A stretch of 64,000 nt of DNA from Seribacter sulfatis. GTDB lineage: Bacteria; Verrucomicrobiota; Verrucomicrobiia; Opitutales; Seribacteraceae. Under the pieces are notes generated by a model. The model had not been told where the DNA came from. It worked only from the letters and a program-made list of their open reading frames with translations, and made no database searches. Shown here in pieces: positions 8,854 through 16,443 of this stretch (position 1 is the first letter of the stretch; each line of letters starts with the position of its first letter). Where the stretch lies: contig NZ_CAXLMO010000015.1 of assembly GCF_964187635.1 (NCBI RefSeq), forward strand, positions 1 through 64,000. Reading direction: 5' to 3'. The position numbers and the translations under genes were made by a program.

Positions 8854-8976
8854 CTACAATGAGTATATCCCAATGATAAAAACTGCGAGTACAGTCACTA
8901 CGAATCCAACCGTTAAGCCGATGAATAAATGGGAAGCATCACTTGATACTTTATCATAAGATTTTGTTTCTGGCAT
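8854..8976 (-). CDS. Small membrane peptide of 40 residues
   Basis: On the minus strand an ATG at 8974-8976 is preceded by AGGAG at a spacing of about 8 bases, one of the clearest ribosome binding sites in the window. It opens a frame of 40 codons ending TAG. The peptide has a polar N-terminus (MPETKSYDKVSSDASH) and one 22-residue hydrophobic helix (LFIGLTVGFVVTVLAVFIIGIY). This layout fits single-pass small membrane proteins, such as accessory subunits of respiratory or transport complexes. No homologue is recognised. It lies about 140 bp upstream of typA on the same strand, next to tRNA-Arg. Confidence 0.65.
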   Translation of the reverse strand: MPETKSYDKVSSDASHLFIGLTVGFVVTVLAVFIIGIYSL

Positions 8977-9130
8977 ATTTGATTTCTCCTCAATAATTGA
9001 TGTTTAATACAATGTTTGCATAGAACATGCCAATTCGTTGAAAAGAAACTTTTTGTTTCAGAAAAAAATTATAATTCAAATAAAATGAATTTTATTCATT
9101 ACTTTGATGTACTTAACAGCAAATACAAAG

Positions 9131-9207
9131 TGGCGCGGGAACTGGGATTCGAACCCAGGACCCTCGGTTTAGAAGACCGATGCTCTATCCAGCTGAGCTA
9201 CTCCCGC
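9131..9207 (-). tRNA. tRNA-Arg (anticodon TCT)
   Basis: The minus strand folds as a standard cloverleaf. The acceptor is GCGGGAG paired with TTCCCGC (one G-T wobble) and the D arm is AGCTCAGCTGGATAGAGC. The anticodon stem TCGGT/ACCGA encloses loop CTTCTAA with anticodon TCT. The T arm is CCTGGGTTCGAATCCCAGT-like, and the discriminator is G. The CCA end is encoded (9131-9133). It reads AGA codons. It is a single tRNA gene between the small membrane peptide and the sodN region. Confidence 0.97.
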
Positions 9208-9347
9208 ACACTAATTAAGCACACAAAGATGCTTAAATATGAATTAGCTTATACTTCAAAATTCGATAAATTCGCAAGTTCAAAGACTTCATTTTTTCTT
9301 CGATCGACTTAAATACTGAAATAAATTGAATAATAGTAGTTAGTTTT

Positions 9348-9365
9348 GCTTGGCAGAACCCAAGC
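9348..9365. promoter_or_regulatory. Perfect inverted repeat upstream of sodN
   Basis: GCTTGG-CAGAAC-CCAAGC is a perfect 6+6 bp inverted repeat about 50 bp before the sodN ATG. It lies between a possible -35 (TTGCTT) and a possible -10 (TATTTT, 18 bp spacing), so a bound protein would block the promoter. Fur-family or nickel-responsive control would be reasonable for sodN, but the site does not match a Fur or Nur consensus I know. Confidence 0.4.
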
Positions 9366-9414
9366 CTGGTATTTTGATGTTTAATTTTAATAATACTAAA
9401 ACCCACAATAAACT

Positions 9415-9861
9415 ATGAAGAAACTAAATTTCTCTCTTTTACTATTTTTCTCCGCAATTACTTCTCATTATGTGCGAGGGCATTGCCAAGTACCTTGTGG
9501 AATTTATGGTGATCAAAATCGTTTTGAACAAATGCTCGAGGATCAATCGACTATTGAGAAGGCATCAAAGGTAATCAATGAGCTTTCCGGAAAAAAAGAT
9601 CCTCAATCTCAGAATCAGTTAACCCGTTGGATTACGACTAAGGAGGCACACGCAACTGCCATACAGAATACAATTGCGGATTATTTTATGGCTCAGCGGA
9701 TTAAGGCTTCCGATCCGAAATATCAAGAAAAGTTAAGCAAGGCACATTCGGTAATAGTAGCGGCAATGAAATGTAAACAAACAATTGATCCGCAGTCTTC
9801 AGCTTCACTTAAAGCATCTATCTTATCTTTTCATAAAGCCTACGAAGGAAAAAAGAAGTAG
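9415..9861 (+). CDS. sodN: Nickel superoxide dismutase with an N-terminal export signal
   Basis: The product has 148 residues. Residues 23-31, HCQVPCGIY, are the complete Ni-hook (HCxxPCGxY), whose His1, Cys2 and Cys6 bind nickel after cleavage exposes the His amino group. The rest matches the NiSOD four-helix body (TRWITTKEAHATAIQNTIADY and a late Cys-containing helix). The mature length from His23 is 126, near the usual 117. Residues 1-22 (MKKLNFSLLLFFSAITSHYVRG) look like a Sec signal peptide rather than the short propeptide removed by SodX. Cleavage before His23 would make the active site and export the enzyme. No sodX-like protease gene is nearby. Superoxide is converted to peroxide and oxygen. 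Confidence 0.92.
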   Translation: MKKLNFSLLLFFSAITSHYVRGHCQVPCGIYGDQNRFEQMLEDQSTIEKASKVINELSGKKDPQSQNQLTRWITTKEAHATAIQNTIADYFMAQRIKASDPKYQEKLSKAHSVIVAAMKCKQTIDPQSSASLKASILSFHKAYEGKKK

Positions 9862-9872
9862 AGTAAAACACA

Positions 9873-10460
9873 ATGAATCCCTCCCTTACTTTATATGTCA
9901 CCTCCAATGGGGTGGACCATGGTCCCTTGTCTTTAGAAGAGGCTGCAAAAAGAGTAGGTAGTGGAGAATTCAAACCCGACGACCTTTCTTGGCATCAGGG
10001 AGTATCCGGATGGGTACCGTTAAAACAACTTCCCGAGTGGTCACAAATAAATAAAACTCCCCTACCCTCGTTGGCTCCTGAGAAGGATAATATTGAGGAT
10101 GGTTCTGCACTTAAAAATATCACCAACCATGCAAGTCCGGCTAACTCGAAAAAGATCAATCCAAGGAGTAGCCCAGCTAAAAGCGTAATTTCCTCGTCTC
10201 AGTCTTTTGAAGAAAAAAAGGGCGGAAAGGCAGGAATGGGAATAGTGGGAAAGCTGATGGTTTTAGTTGCTATTCTTGTATTTCTATCGACCCTAAGTGT
10301 GGTCGGGTTTCTGGTTTACAAAAACTTGGACCGATTTATTCCACCAACAGATGTAGAAAAGATTCAACAGGACAGCGTGAAACCGAGCGAATCGGAAAAG
10401 GAAGAAAAAAGTAACTTAATTAGTGAACCAGATCCTTTTGCTGCGCCGCAGGATGAATAA
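9873..10460 (+). CDS. GYF_2-domain single-pass membrane protein
   Basis: The 195-residue product opens with a GYF_2 (DUF4339) domain: LYVTSNGVDHGPLSLEEA, then DLSWHQGVSGWVPLKQLPEW. The typical G-P-x-S-x-E and W-x-x-x-x-x-W-x-P-L residues are present. A Ser/Lys-rich linker, one transmembrane helix (LMVLVAILVFLSTLSVVGFLVY, about residues 128-149) and an acidic tail follow. GYF_2 domains bind proline-rich peptides or act as adaptors on membrane proteins. It begins 11 bp after sodN, so the two are probably one transcript; whether they work together is unknown. Confidence 0.8.
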   Translation: MNPSLTLYVTSNGVDHGPLSLEEAAKRVGSGEFKPDDLSWHQGVSGWVPLKQLPEWSQINKTPLPSLAPEKDNIEDGSALKNITNHASPANSKKINPRSSPAKSVISSSQSFEEKKGGKAGMGIVGKLMVLVAILVFLSTLSVVGFLVYKNLDRFIPPTDVEKIQQDSVKPSESEKEEKSNLISEPDPFAAPQDE

Positions 10461-10486
10461 TTTCCAGACCGCAAAAAGCTCGGTAC

Positions 10487-11272
10487 TTAAATTACAACCC
10501 GGTAATTAACGATTTCAATTGAACGGGGAAATCCGCGGTCCATATCCAGTTCTACCAAGCAACCCTGCATCCCAACATCGCCATCTGCGACTGGACACTT
10601 CCTGGGCATTCCATCTATAAACCTTCCGAGGCACGCCTCAATATCTCGGCCCAAGACCGATTCTCTTGGCCCAGTCATTCCTATATCAGATTGATAAGCA
10701 GTACCCCCTTTTAAAATTCTTCCATCCGCGGTCGGAACATGAGTATGGGTACCAAAGACTAGACTTACTTTTCCATCGAGGTGCCATCCCATTGCTTCTT
10801 TTTCGGAAGTCGTTTCGGCATGAATTTCAACAATGATTGCATCTGTATCGGCCTTCATTTCTTCGACCAAGCGACCTGCCGTTTGGAAAGGACAACTGAC
10901 TTTTGGTCCCATAAAGGTTCTACCCAGTACGGTGAACAAACCAATCCGTTGATTATTAACAGAAATAACGAGTCGATCCCGACCTGGATTAGAAGAAGGT
11001 AAATTTGCCGGACGACAAACTCTATCTAATTGATCGATCTCGCGATTAAAATTCATTTGATCCCAAACATGATCTCCAAGTGTGATTGCATTTACCCCCG
11101 ATCCAAGAATTTCCGTTGCGGTCTTTGCTGTGATGCCTGCACCACCCGCCGCATTTTCACCGTTGGCAATGATAAGATCAATTTGATTGTCTTTTTTATA
11201 TCCGGCCAACTGATCATTCAAAAATTTCCTCCCCGGCCTTCCAACAATATCTCCTAAAATAAGAATTTTCAA
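10487..11272 (-). CDS. YmdB-family metallophosphoesterase
   Basis: The 261-residue product from a TTG at 11272 starts LKILILGDIVGRPGRKFL, aligning residue for residue with the family N-terminus (M-[KR]-I-L-[FI]-x-G-D-I-V-G-x-P-G-R). An ATG ten codons upstream would give a longer N-terminus and a 34-bp overlap. With TTG, start and upstream stop overlap as TTGA. Metal and phosphate residues are visible: GD near residue 8, NGENAAGG, DHVWD, EIHAE and GTHTHVPTADGRIL. This family (TIGR00282) hydrolyses 2',3'-cyclic nucleotides in Bacillus YmdB. It is the last gene of a four-gene unit. Confidence 0.9.
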   Translation of the reverse strand: MKILILGDIVGRPGRKFLNDQLAGYKKDNQIDLIIANGENAAGGAGITAKTATEILGSGVNAITLGDHVWDQMNFNREIDQLDRVCRPANLPSSNPGRDRLVISVNNQRIGLFTVLGRTFMGPKVSCPFQTAGRLVEEMKADTDAIIVEIHAETTSEKEAMGWHLDGKVSLVFGTHTHVPTADGRILKGGTAYQSDIGMTGPRESVLGRDIEACLGRFIDGMPRKCPVADGDVGMQGCLVELDMDRGFPRSIEIVNYRVVI

Positions 11273-13578
11273 TTTCCAGCTTCCTTGCTTTGATAATAAC
11301 ATAGAAAACGATCGTGAACTAAGAGAACCAGATCATCTCGCCCGTCTCCATCCAAGTCCGCAATCAATCCATCACGGGGCTCGTTCACACCCCCCTTTTT
11401 ACCGCGATAGTGAAGGTCTTTTTCGAAAACCTGAAAGTGAAGCACGCTCTCCCAATCTTTTTCTTTCTCGGAAAAAGACAAAAACTCGAGCACATTCTTC
11501 CTACCGTCCATACATAACAAGTCGAGGTTTCCATCATTATTAAAATCTCCCCAATCTACTCCGCCATGAATAATTTTAGGAAGATCGGTCAGATAACGCG
11601 AATGAACCTCCAAGTGACATTCCTGATTCGATAGTGATTGCCCAATTACATCAATCCCACTTGTACTTAATGAGTAAAAACCTTTTTTATTTTTTGATGG
11701 GAATGAATAGACAACCAAAGGGGAACGTGTTTCCTCCTCAATTTCTTCAGACTTTTCAAAAACTCCATCTGATAGTCTCTTTAAAATTACCCAATTTTTA
11801 CCAGAATAATAAGCCAATTCCTTTTCCCCGTCCCCGTCGATATCATGTAAAATTGGGCACGCAAGTTCAGCCTTTGGATCAACTGAGTTGAATTGTTCGA
11901 TCACTTGCAGATTTCCGTCCCTCCACTTGAGTGCACGTACCATGCCCTCGCCGGCAACAAGCAATTCAGGAGATTGATCGCCATTGACCTCCCCACTGCC
12001 TATATGAGAACGATTTTTTCCAAAAAGCACACTCTTACGAATGGCTGAATCCATTCCCACTAATTCAAGCTTACCCTTCCCGTTATTGAGCAGAAGTTGA
12101 CCCGCTTCTCGATCGGACAATAATACCAGGTCGATGTGATCATCTTCGTTTAAATAACAGGGAAAGATAGCGGATGGTTCGCGTTTCCATTCATCCAATT
12201 CAATCTCCGACGAGACTTGATAATCCTTTCCATTTTCCTTTGACCATATTTGTAGAACAAAATCTGATCTTTTCTCGACCACGATCAAAATCTCATCACG
12301 ATCATTTCCATCTAGGTCAGCACAGTGGGAGAGAATTGCATCGCCGTCCACGGAGAGAGGAACGGGAAAAGAAAATCTTTTGTTATCTGTGAATTCTGAG
12401 AGTCCGACAATTTTCTCTTCCGGACTCAAAATAAGAAGCCCTGGATTTTTGGTGGAAGAAAACCGGCAGGCCGAGAGTGAGCTAATTCCCTTAAGGGAAG
12501 GATTTTTTTGAGGTAAACCAAACTGCTCGTTTGTGCCACCGGGTAAAAAAAGGAATTCACCGAGTTTGGGCGAAGCTGCAATCAGGTCGACATTCCCATC
12601 AGAATTAAAATCTTCCATCACCCAGGCGGCTTTTTTTTCATCTCCGGGAAAAAGGTCATGACTCACCGCACCATAATCAGACAAGTCAGCCTCGCCCTCT
12701 TGTGGGCTAATCGAAAAGACGGTGACCTCACTGGACGTCCGGTCGATACCCACGAATTTAGATTCTTTATTCCCTTGGACATGCTCGACTGGATTAAAGG
12801 AAAGAAGAGAAAGATCAAAAGAATGCTCGGGGCCATAGCCGTCCTTTACTCCGTAGCGCACACGAATGGACCTGTCCTTTGTGGGGTCTAAGTAAAGCCA
12901 GTCATCCACTCCATCGTGGTCGAAGTCGGCCAAATGCAGTCCGCGTGCACTTTTACTTCCTTCCCGAAAAAGTTTTGAAGGGTATTTTGGTTCGCCTTTT
13001 TTAAAATTAATGACTTCAAGTCCCGGTTCAGTGAAAAGATAAAGTGTAGAACGACCTGGCTCTTTTCCGTTTTTAATCTTGATCGAAAACATACCAGAAC
13101 GGAGCTTTCCAGATTCTACCTCATAGGGATCTTCCCACTTTAAATTTTCGGTACGGAAATAAACTTGCACACCGTTTTCAGGACTACCCTGGATCACATC
13201 TAGTAGACCATCCCCATTGAGATCACCTACTGCCAATACAGTTATTTTTTCAGGTACAAAAATATATTCCTTTTTATAAGGAGCATCCTCCAGGTCGGGA
13301 TTCCAACGATCCGCCTGAACTGGGCTAACTCGGGGAGGAGTTTTTCCGTTCGCAGTACGGTAGAGAATTTCAATTCGCGAACGGTCTAGATTAAAAAAGA
13401 GGAGGTCGTTAAGACCGTCCGCATTCAAATCCTCACAAAGAAAAGTCCGTGCATTCCAGCTGGCCTTAATTACCTCCGGAGAAGAGAGGCGAAAAGAAAC
13501 CGCCCCGACATTAGTGAATGCAAAAAAGAAAAGAAATGCACAGGTACATCCCCTCATTGAAACGGATAAGAAATTCAT
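11269..13578 (-). CDS. Exported FG-GAP/VCBS repeat protein
   Basis: I choose the ATG at 13578, which overlaps the preceding stop as ATGA; the frame is open 21 codons further upstream. This gives 769 residues with a signal peptide (RGCTCAFLFFFAFTNVGA). At least eight calcium-loop motifs of the D-x-[DN]-x-D-G-x-x-D type follow: DLNADGLND, DLNGDGLLD, DFDHDGVDD, DFNSDGNVD, DLDGNDRDE, DINGDGEKE, DFNNDGNLD and DLDGDGRDD. These are FG-GAP/VCBS repeats that build beta-propellers of the integrin type on secreted bacterial proteins. It probably fills most of the chain with one or two propellers. Third gene of the coupled unit. Confidence 0.88.
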   Translation of the reverse strand: MNFLSVSMRGCTCAFLFFFAFTNVGAVSFRLSSPEVIKASWNARTFLCEDLNADGLNDLLFFNLDRSRIEILYRTANGKTPPRVSPVQADRWNPDLEDAPYKKEYIFVPEKITVLAVGDLNGDGLLDVIQGSPENGVQVYFRTENLKWEDPYEVESGKLRSGMFSIKIKNGKEPGRSTLYLFTEPGLEVINFKKGEPKYPSKLFREGSKSARGLHLADFDHDGVDDWLYLDPTKDRSIRVRYGVKDGYGPEHSFDLSLLSFNPVEHVQGNKESKFVGIDRTSSEVTVFSISPQEGEADLSDYGAVSHDLFPGDEKKAAWVMEDFNSDGNVDLIAASPKLGEFLFLPGGTNEQFGLPQKNPSLKGISSLSACRFSSTKNPGLLILSPEEKIVGLSEFTDNKRFSFPVPLSVDGDAILSHCADLDGNDRDEILIVVEKRSDFVLQIWSKENGKDYQVSSEIELDEWKREPSAIFPCYLNEDDHIDLVLLSDREAGQLLLNNGKGKLELVGMDSAIRKSVLFGKNRSHIGSGEVNGDQSPELLVAGEGMVRALKWRDGNLQVIEQFNSVDPKAELACPILHDIDGDGEKELAYYSGKNWVILKRLSDGVFEKSEEIEEETRSPLVVYSFPSKNKKGFYSLSTSGIDVIGQSLSNQECHLEVHSRYLTDLPKIIHGGVDWGDFNNDGNLDLLCMDGRKNVLEFLSFSEKEKDWESVLHFQVFEKDLHYRGKKGGVNEPRDGLIADLDGDGRDDLVLLVHDRFLCYYQSKEAGN

Positions 13579-15311
13579 TGGCCAGTTTTGGGATATAATT
13601 TTCCTTTCCCTACTATTCCCCGCTGAATATTCTTCGACCAAGCGAGCAGGAAGTAAGGAAAACTGGGGAAATCACTTGATTTGAGTTCGATTTCTTCTTC
13701 AGATTCAAGGGTAGTTGTAGCCACCGAAGATAAAAAACTTACCAATTTTTCAAGGTCGACGAAGTCTAACTGATTCAAATCATCAGGCAAATCCACTATT
13801 GCTTGTTTGATTTCTTTTTTCTTCCATAAAGAATTTCCCTTACCTTGCAATCGGTTAATAACTTGATTGAGTTGATTGTTCTGTCCAAACGCCAGCAATA
13901 ACCATTTTTCAGTAACTGCATAGCTCAGCGAACTTCCGCTCTCTTCCAATCCACGAAGTTTCCTTATGGTGACTCCCTTATGCACACGCTCCGAAAAAAG
14001 ATCATTACCCGGAGCGACTGAATCAATCATCGTCCGCAAAGATCGGTCAAACAATTTTGGATCAGTAAGAGAAATTCCAAAAAAATCACTACTCTTTCCA
14101 AAGTCCTCAATCGATTCAATCTTGGCGGGCAGAAGAGAAAAGCTAAACGCTTCGTCTCCGAGTGTTCCCAGAACATCACGCCGAAAAGCCACTCCCGCTT
14201 TTTCCTCAAATGCCTGTATCTGTGAATTGACGAGGAGCAAGAGTTGAGGACTGAGTCCGGTAATTATTTCTTCTATTGTTGGCCAAATCCGTGCGAAGTC
14301 GTATCTAACCGAGGTGGCAGTAAATGCCTGCGTGGGAAAAAACTCGTACTGAACCGCTTCCTTTTTTTCCTCGTTTTGAACGAAAGAAAAAATTCCTTCG
14401 TATTTACTAAAAAAAGCAGCAGTCGACAGAACTAAATTTTTGTCAGTCGGCTCTATTTGCATACCAAGGCATTCCATTGAATCGAGCCCCATGGCAGAAA
14501 TCAACTTGGATGTGGTCACTCCAAAGGGGTTTTCCGGAATTTGCATGTCCGGAACAGATTCCGCTTCTTCAATTAATCCCTGGAGTTGTTCAAAATCAAT
14601 AAACATTCGGGCTGCCCCGCGGTCGATCTCATCAAATAAATCCAAGTAATTATCATTTTTCTCCATAGATGCAGACGGCGATTTCCCGGTGACTCTGAGG
14701 AGAGAATCCCTGACATGATCTTCTCCACCAAGGAAAACTCCAAGAGTTTGATCAATCAGAACTACTGCAAAGCTTTGCTTTTTTTCTTTCCCATTATCGG
14801 GCCCAATCCAATAAACCTCTTCACCCGCGATTGTTTCTCTTTCCCAAGAAAAACTTCCGTCCGAAGATGTCACTTCTTTTTTCATCCATTTCAAGGTGCC
14901 TTCCCACTTTTTTTGAGTGAAATCAGTTTCAACGAGCAGTGTCATCTCCGGGATTTCCTTGGATAATAATTTCTCGAGGTTACCCACTGCCAGAATTGCA
15001 CCGCCTGACATTGAATCAACCCACTCCTCCATTCGCTCAAACATAAACCCGACTTTTTCCGAACTATTTGCGGAATCACTTTGCATTTTATTCTCGGTCC
15101 ATTCCCACATTTTCTTCCATGCCTTGGATTCTGAAAACTCTCCGAGTGGACCAGATTCAATCGATTTTCCCAATCCATTCCAGTCATCCACCTCCAAAAG
15201 AAAAACGGTATTTTCGGGAAGCATGTGCAACAGTCCGGATTCCGCTTTTGAATGCAGACAAAAAAGTACGCAGTGAATAGAAATTAGAAGGGAGCGAATC
15301 GAGGTATTCAT
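13575..15311 (-). CDS. Exported protein of unknown function (DUF3352-like layout)
   Basis: The start is set at the ATG at 15311, 8 bp after the preceding stop. It gives a signal peptide (MNTSIRSLLISIHCVLFCLHSKA) directly; the frame is open further upstream but without a sensible signal. The mature part begins LLHMLPENTVFLLEVDDWNG. It continues with alternating segments such as RMFIDFEQLQGLIEEA and AVTEKWLLLAFGQNNQLNQV. This resembles large extracytoplasmic proteins with a thiolase-like duplicated fold seen in PVC bacteria, but I cannot assign a family with certainty. It is second of the four genes; the FG-GAP gene overlaps its stop by 4 bp. Confidence 0.7.
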   Translation of the reverse strand: MNTSIRSLLISIHCVLFCLHSKAESGLLHMLPENTVFLLEVDDWNGLGKSIESGPLGEFSESKAWKKMWEWTENKMQSDSANSSEKVGFMFERMEEWVDSMSGGAILAVGNLEKLLSKEIPEMTLLVETDFTQKKWEGTLKWMKKEVTSSDGSFSWERETIAGEEVYWIGPDNGKEKKQSFAVVLIDQTLGVFLGGEDHVRDSLLRVTGKSPSASMEKNDNYLDLFDEIDRGAARMFIDFEQLQGLIEEAESVPDMQIPENPFGVTTSKLISAMGLDSMECLGMQIEPTDKNLVLSTAAFFSKYEGIFSFVQNEEKKEAVQYEFFPTQAFTATSVRYDFARIWPTIEEIITGLSPQLLLLVNSQIQAFEEKAGVAFRRDVLGTLGDEAFSFSLLPAKIESIEDFGKSSDFFGISLTDPKLFDRSLRTMIDSVAPGNDLFSERVHKGVTIRKLRGLEESGSSLSYAVTEKWLLLAFGQNNQLNQVINRLQGKGNSLWKKKEIKQAIVDLPDDLNQLDFVDLEKLVSFLSSVATTTLESEEEIELKSSDFPSFPYFLLAWSKNIQRGIVGKGKLYPKTGQ

Positions 15312-15318
15312 AATAAAA

Positions 15319-16242
15319 TCATTGAGGTGGGGAAACATAACGGAATCCGGCATTGGGATTCCGGGGGTCAAATGCAAAGGCGTCACGGTTTTCCAGAAAA
15401 GTCTTTAATTGGCGGACCGGAATTGAAAATCCAAGTCCTTCCGCCCCACTGCTTACCACTTTCATATTGTTCACCCCGACAACCTGTCCGCGATAATTAA
15501 ATAAGGGACCACCTGAATTCCCCGGGCTAATTTCAGCAGTTGTTTGCACATGCAGACGAGACTGGATAATACGATTCCTTAAACTTACAATTCCCTCCGA
15601 GACACTGCGTTCCAATCCGAGTGGACTTCCGATTGCAAATACTCTCTCTCCCTGCTTGAGATCATTCGAATTCCCCAGTGGTACGGTCGGAAAAGTTTTT
15701 CGACCGGATTGGCCCTCAATTTTCAACAGAGCGAGATCAATGTTACCACCAGTCGCCACGATCCTTACATTATCATAATTTTCTTTGATTAATTCATTTT
15801 TTCCTTTTCGAAACCGAGTGATCGAAATTATTCGCTCCCCTGCAACCACATGATCATTAGTTACCACATACCCATCCGGATGAACAATGAAACCAGAGCC
15901 CAACCCGACCGGAGTTCGAATCATTACCACCGCTTCCCCAAGTCTTTCAACTAACGCACCCAACGGTTGAACTGAAGCTCGGGGATTTTGCCTATACAGA
16001 TGATTTCCTGCTCCTGAAACCTGCTGGCTCTCTTCAGAAAGATTGCGGGTAACTTGTAAACATTCCCTTGCTGGAATTTTAATCAAGTCAAAGCCCAAGT
16101 CTACAATCCAGTAATCAGCATTTTCCTTAATTAATTCCCCAGAAATTGAACTTCCATTTTGTAATTCAACCTTGATTTTCTCAGCGGTACAGAAAAACGT
16201 AAAAATGAACAGATGGGTCAGAAAGAATATATATTTTCTCAT
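15319..16242 (-). CDS. Periplasmic S1C (HtrA-like) serine protease without PDZ domain
   Basis: The start chosen is the ATG at 16242, which begins a clear signal peptide (MRKYIFFLTHLFIFTFFCTA). A small beta-rich domain comes first (KIKVELQNGSSISGELIKEN, then DYWIVDLGFDLIKIP). A trypsin-like domain follows with the whole triad: His in TNDHVV, Asp in NIDLALLK and Ser in SPGNSGGPL. The chain ends soon after GLGFSIPVRQLKTFLE, so no PDZ domain is present, unlike DegP/DegS/DegQ. It should act in the periplasm on misfolded or specific envelope proteins. It leads the protease-unknown-FG-GAP-YmdB unit; with 8 bp, then overlaps, between genes, one transcript is likely. Confidence 0.92.
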   Translation of the reverse strand: MRKYIFFLTHLFIFTFFCTAEKIKVELQNGSSISGELIKENADYWIVDLGFDLIKIPARECLQVTRNLSEESQQVSGAGNHLYRQNPRASVQPLGALVERLGEAVVMIRTPVGLGSGFIVHPDGYVVTNDHVVAGERIISITRFRKGKNELIKENYDNVRIVATGGNIDLALLKIEGQSGRKTFPTVPLGNSNDLKQGERVFAIGSPLGLERSVSEGIVSLRNRIIQSRLHVQTTAEISPGNSGGPLFNYRGQVVGVNNMKVVSSGAEGLGFSIPVRQLKTFLENRDAFAFDPRNPNAGFRYVSPPQ

Positions 16243-16443
16243 ACTAGATATGCAATATTGAGTGCTCAATTATAAAGCTTGAGATTAGTCTACCAAACAT
16301 AATTTTAAATACTGTGACCTTTTCCATCAAGCAATCGCTGCAATTAAAAGAGAAAAACCAGGGCGGATAGATAATACTTCAAGAATTCGCCACTCTTTCT
16401 CTTCTCCAAGATAAGCATCAATACTGCAGAATGGCACAATCAA

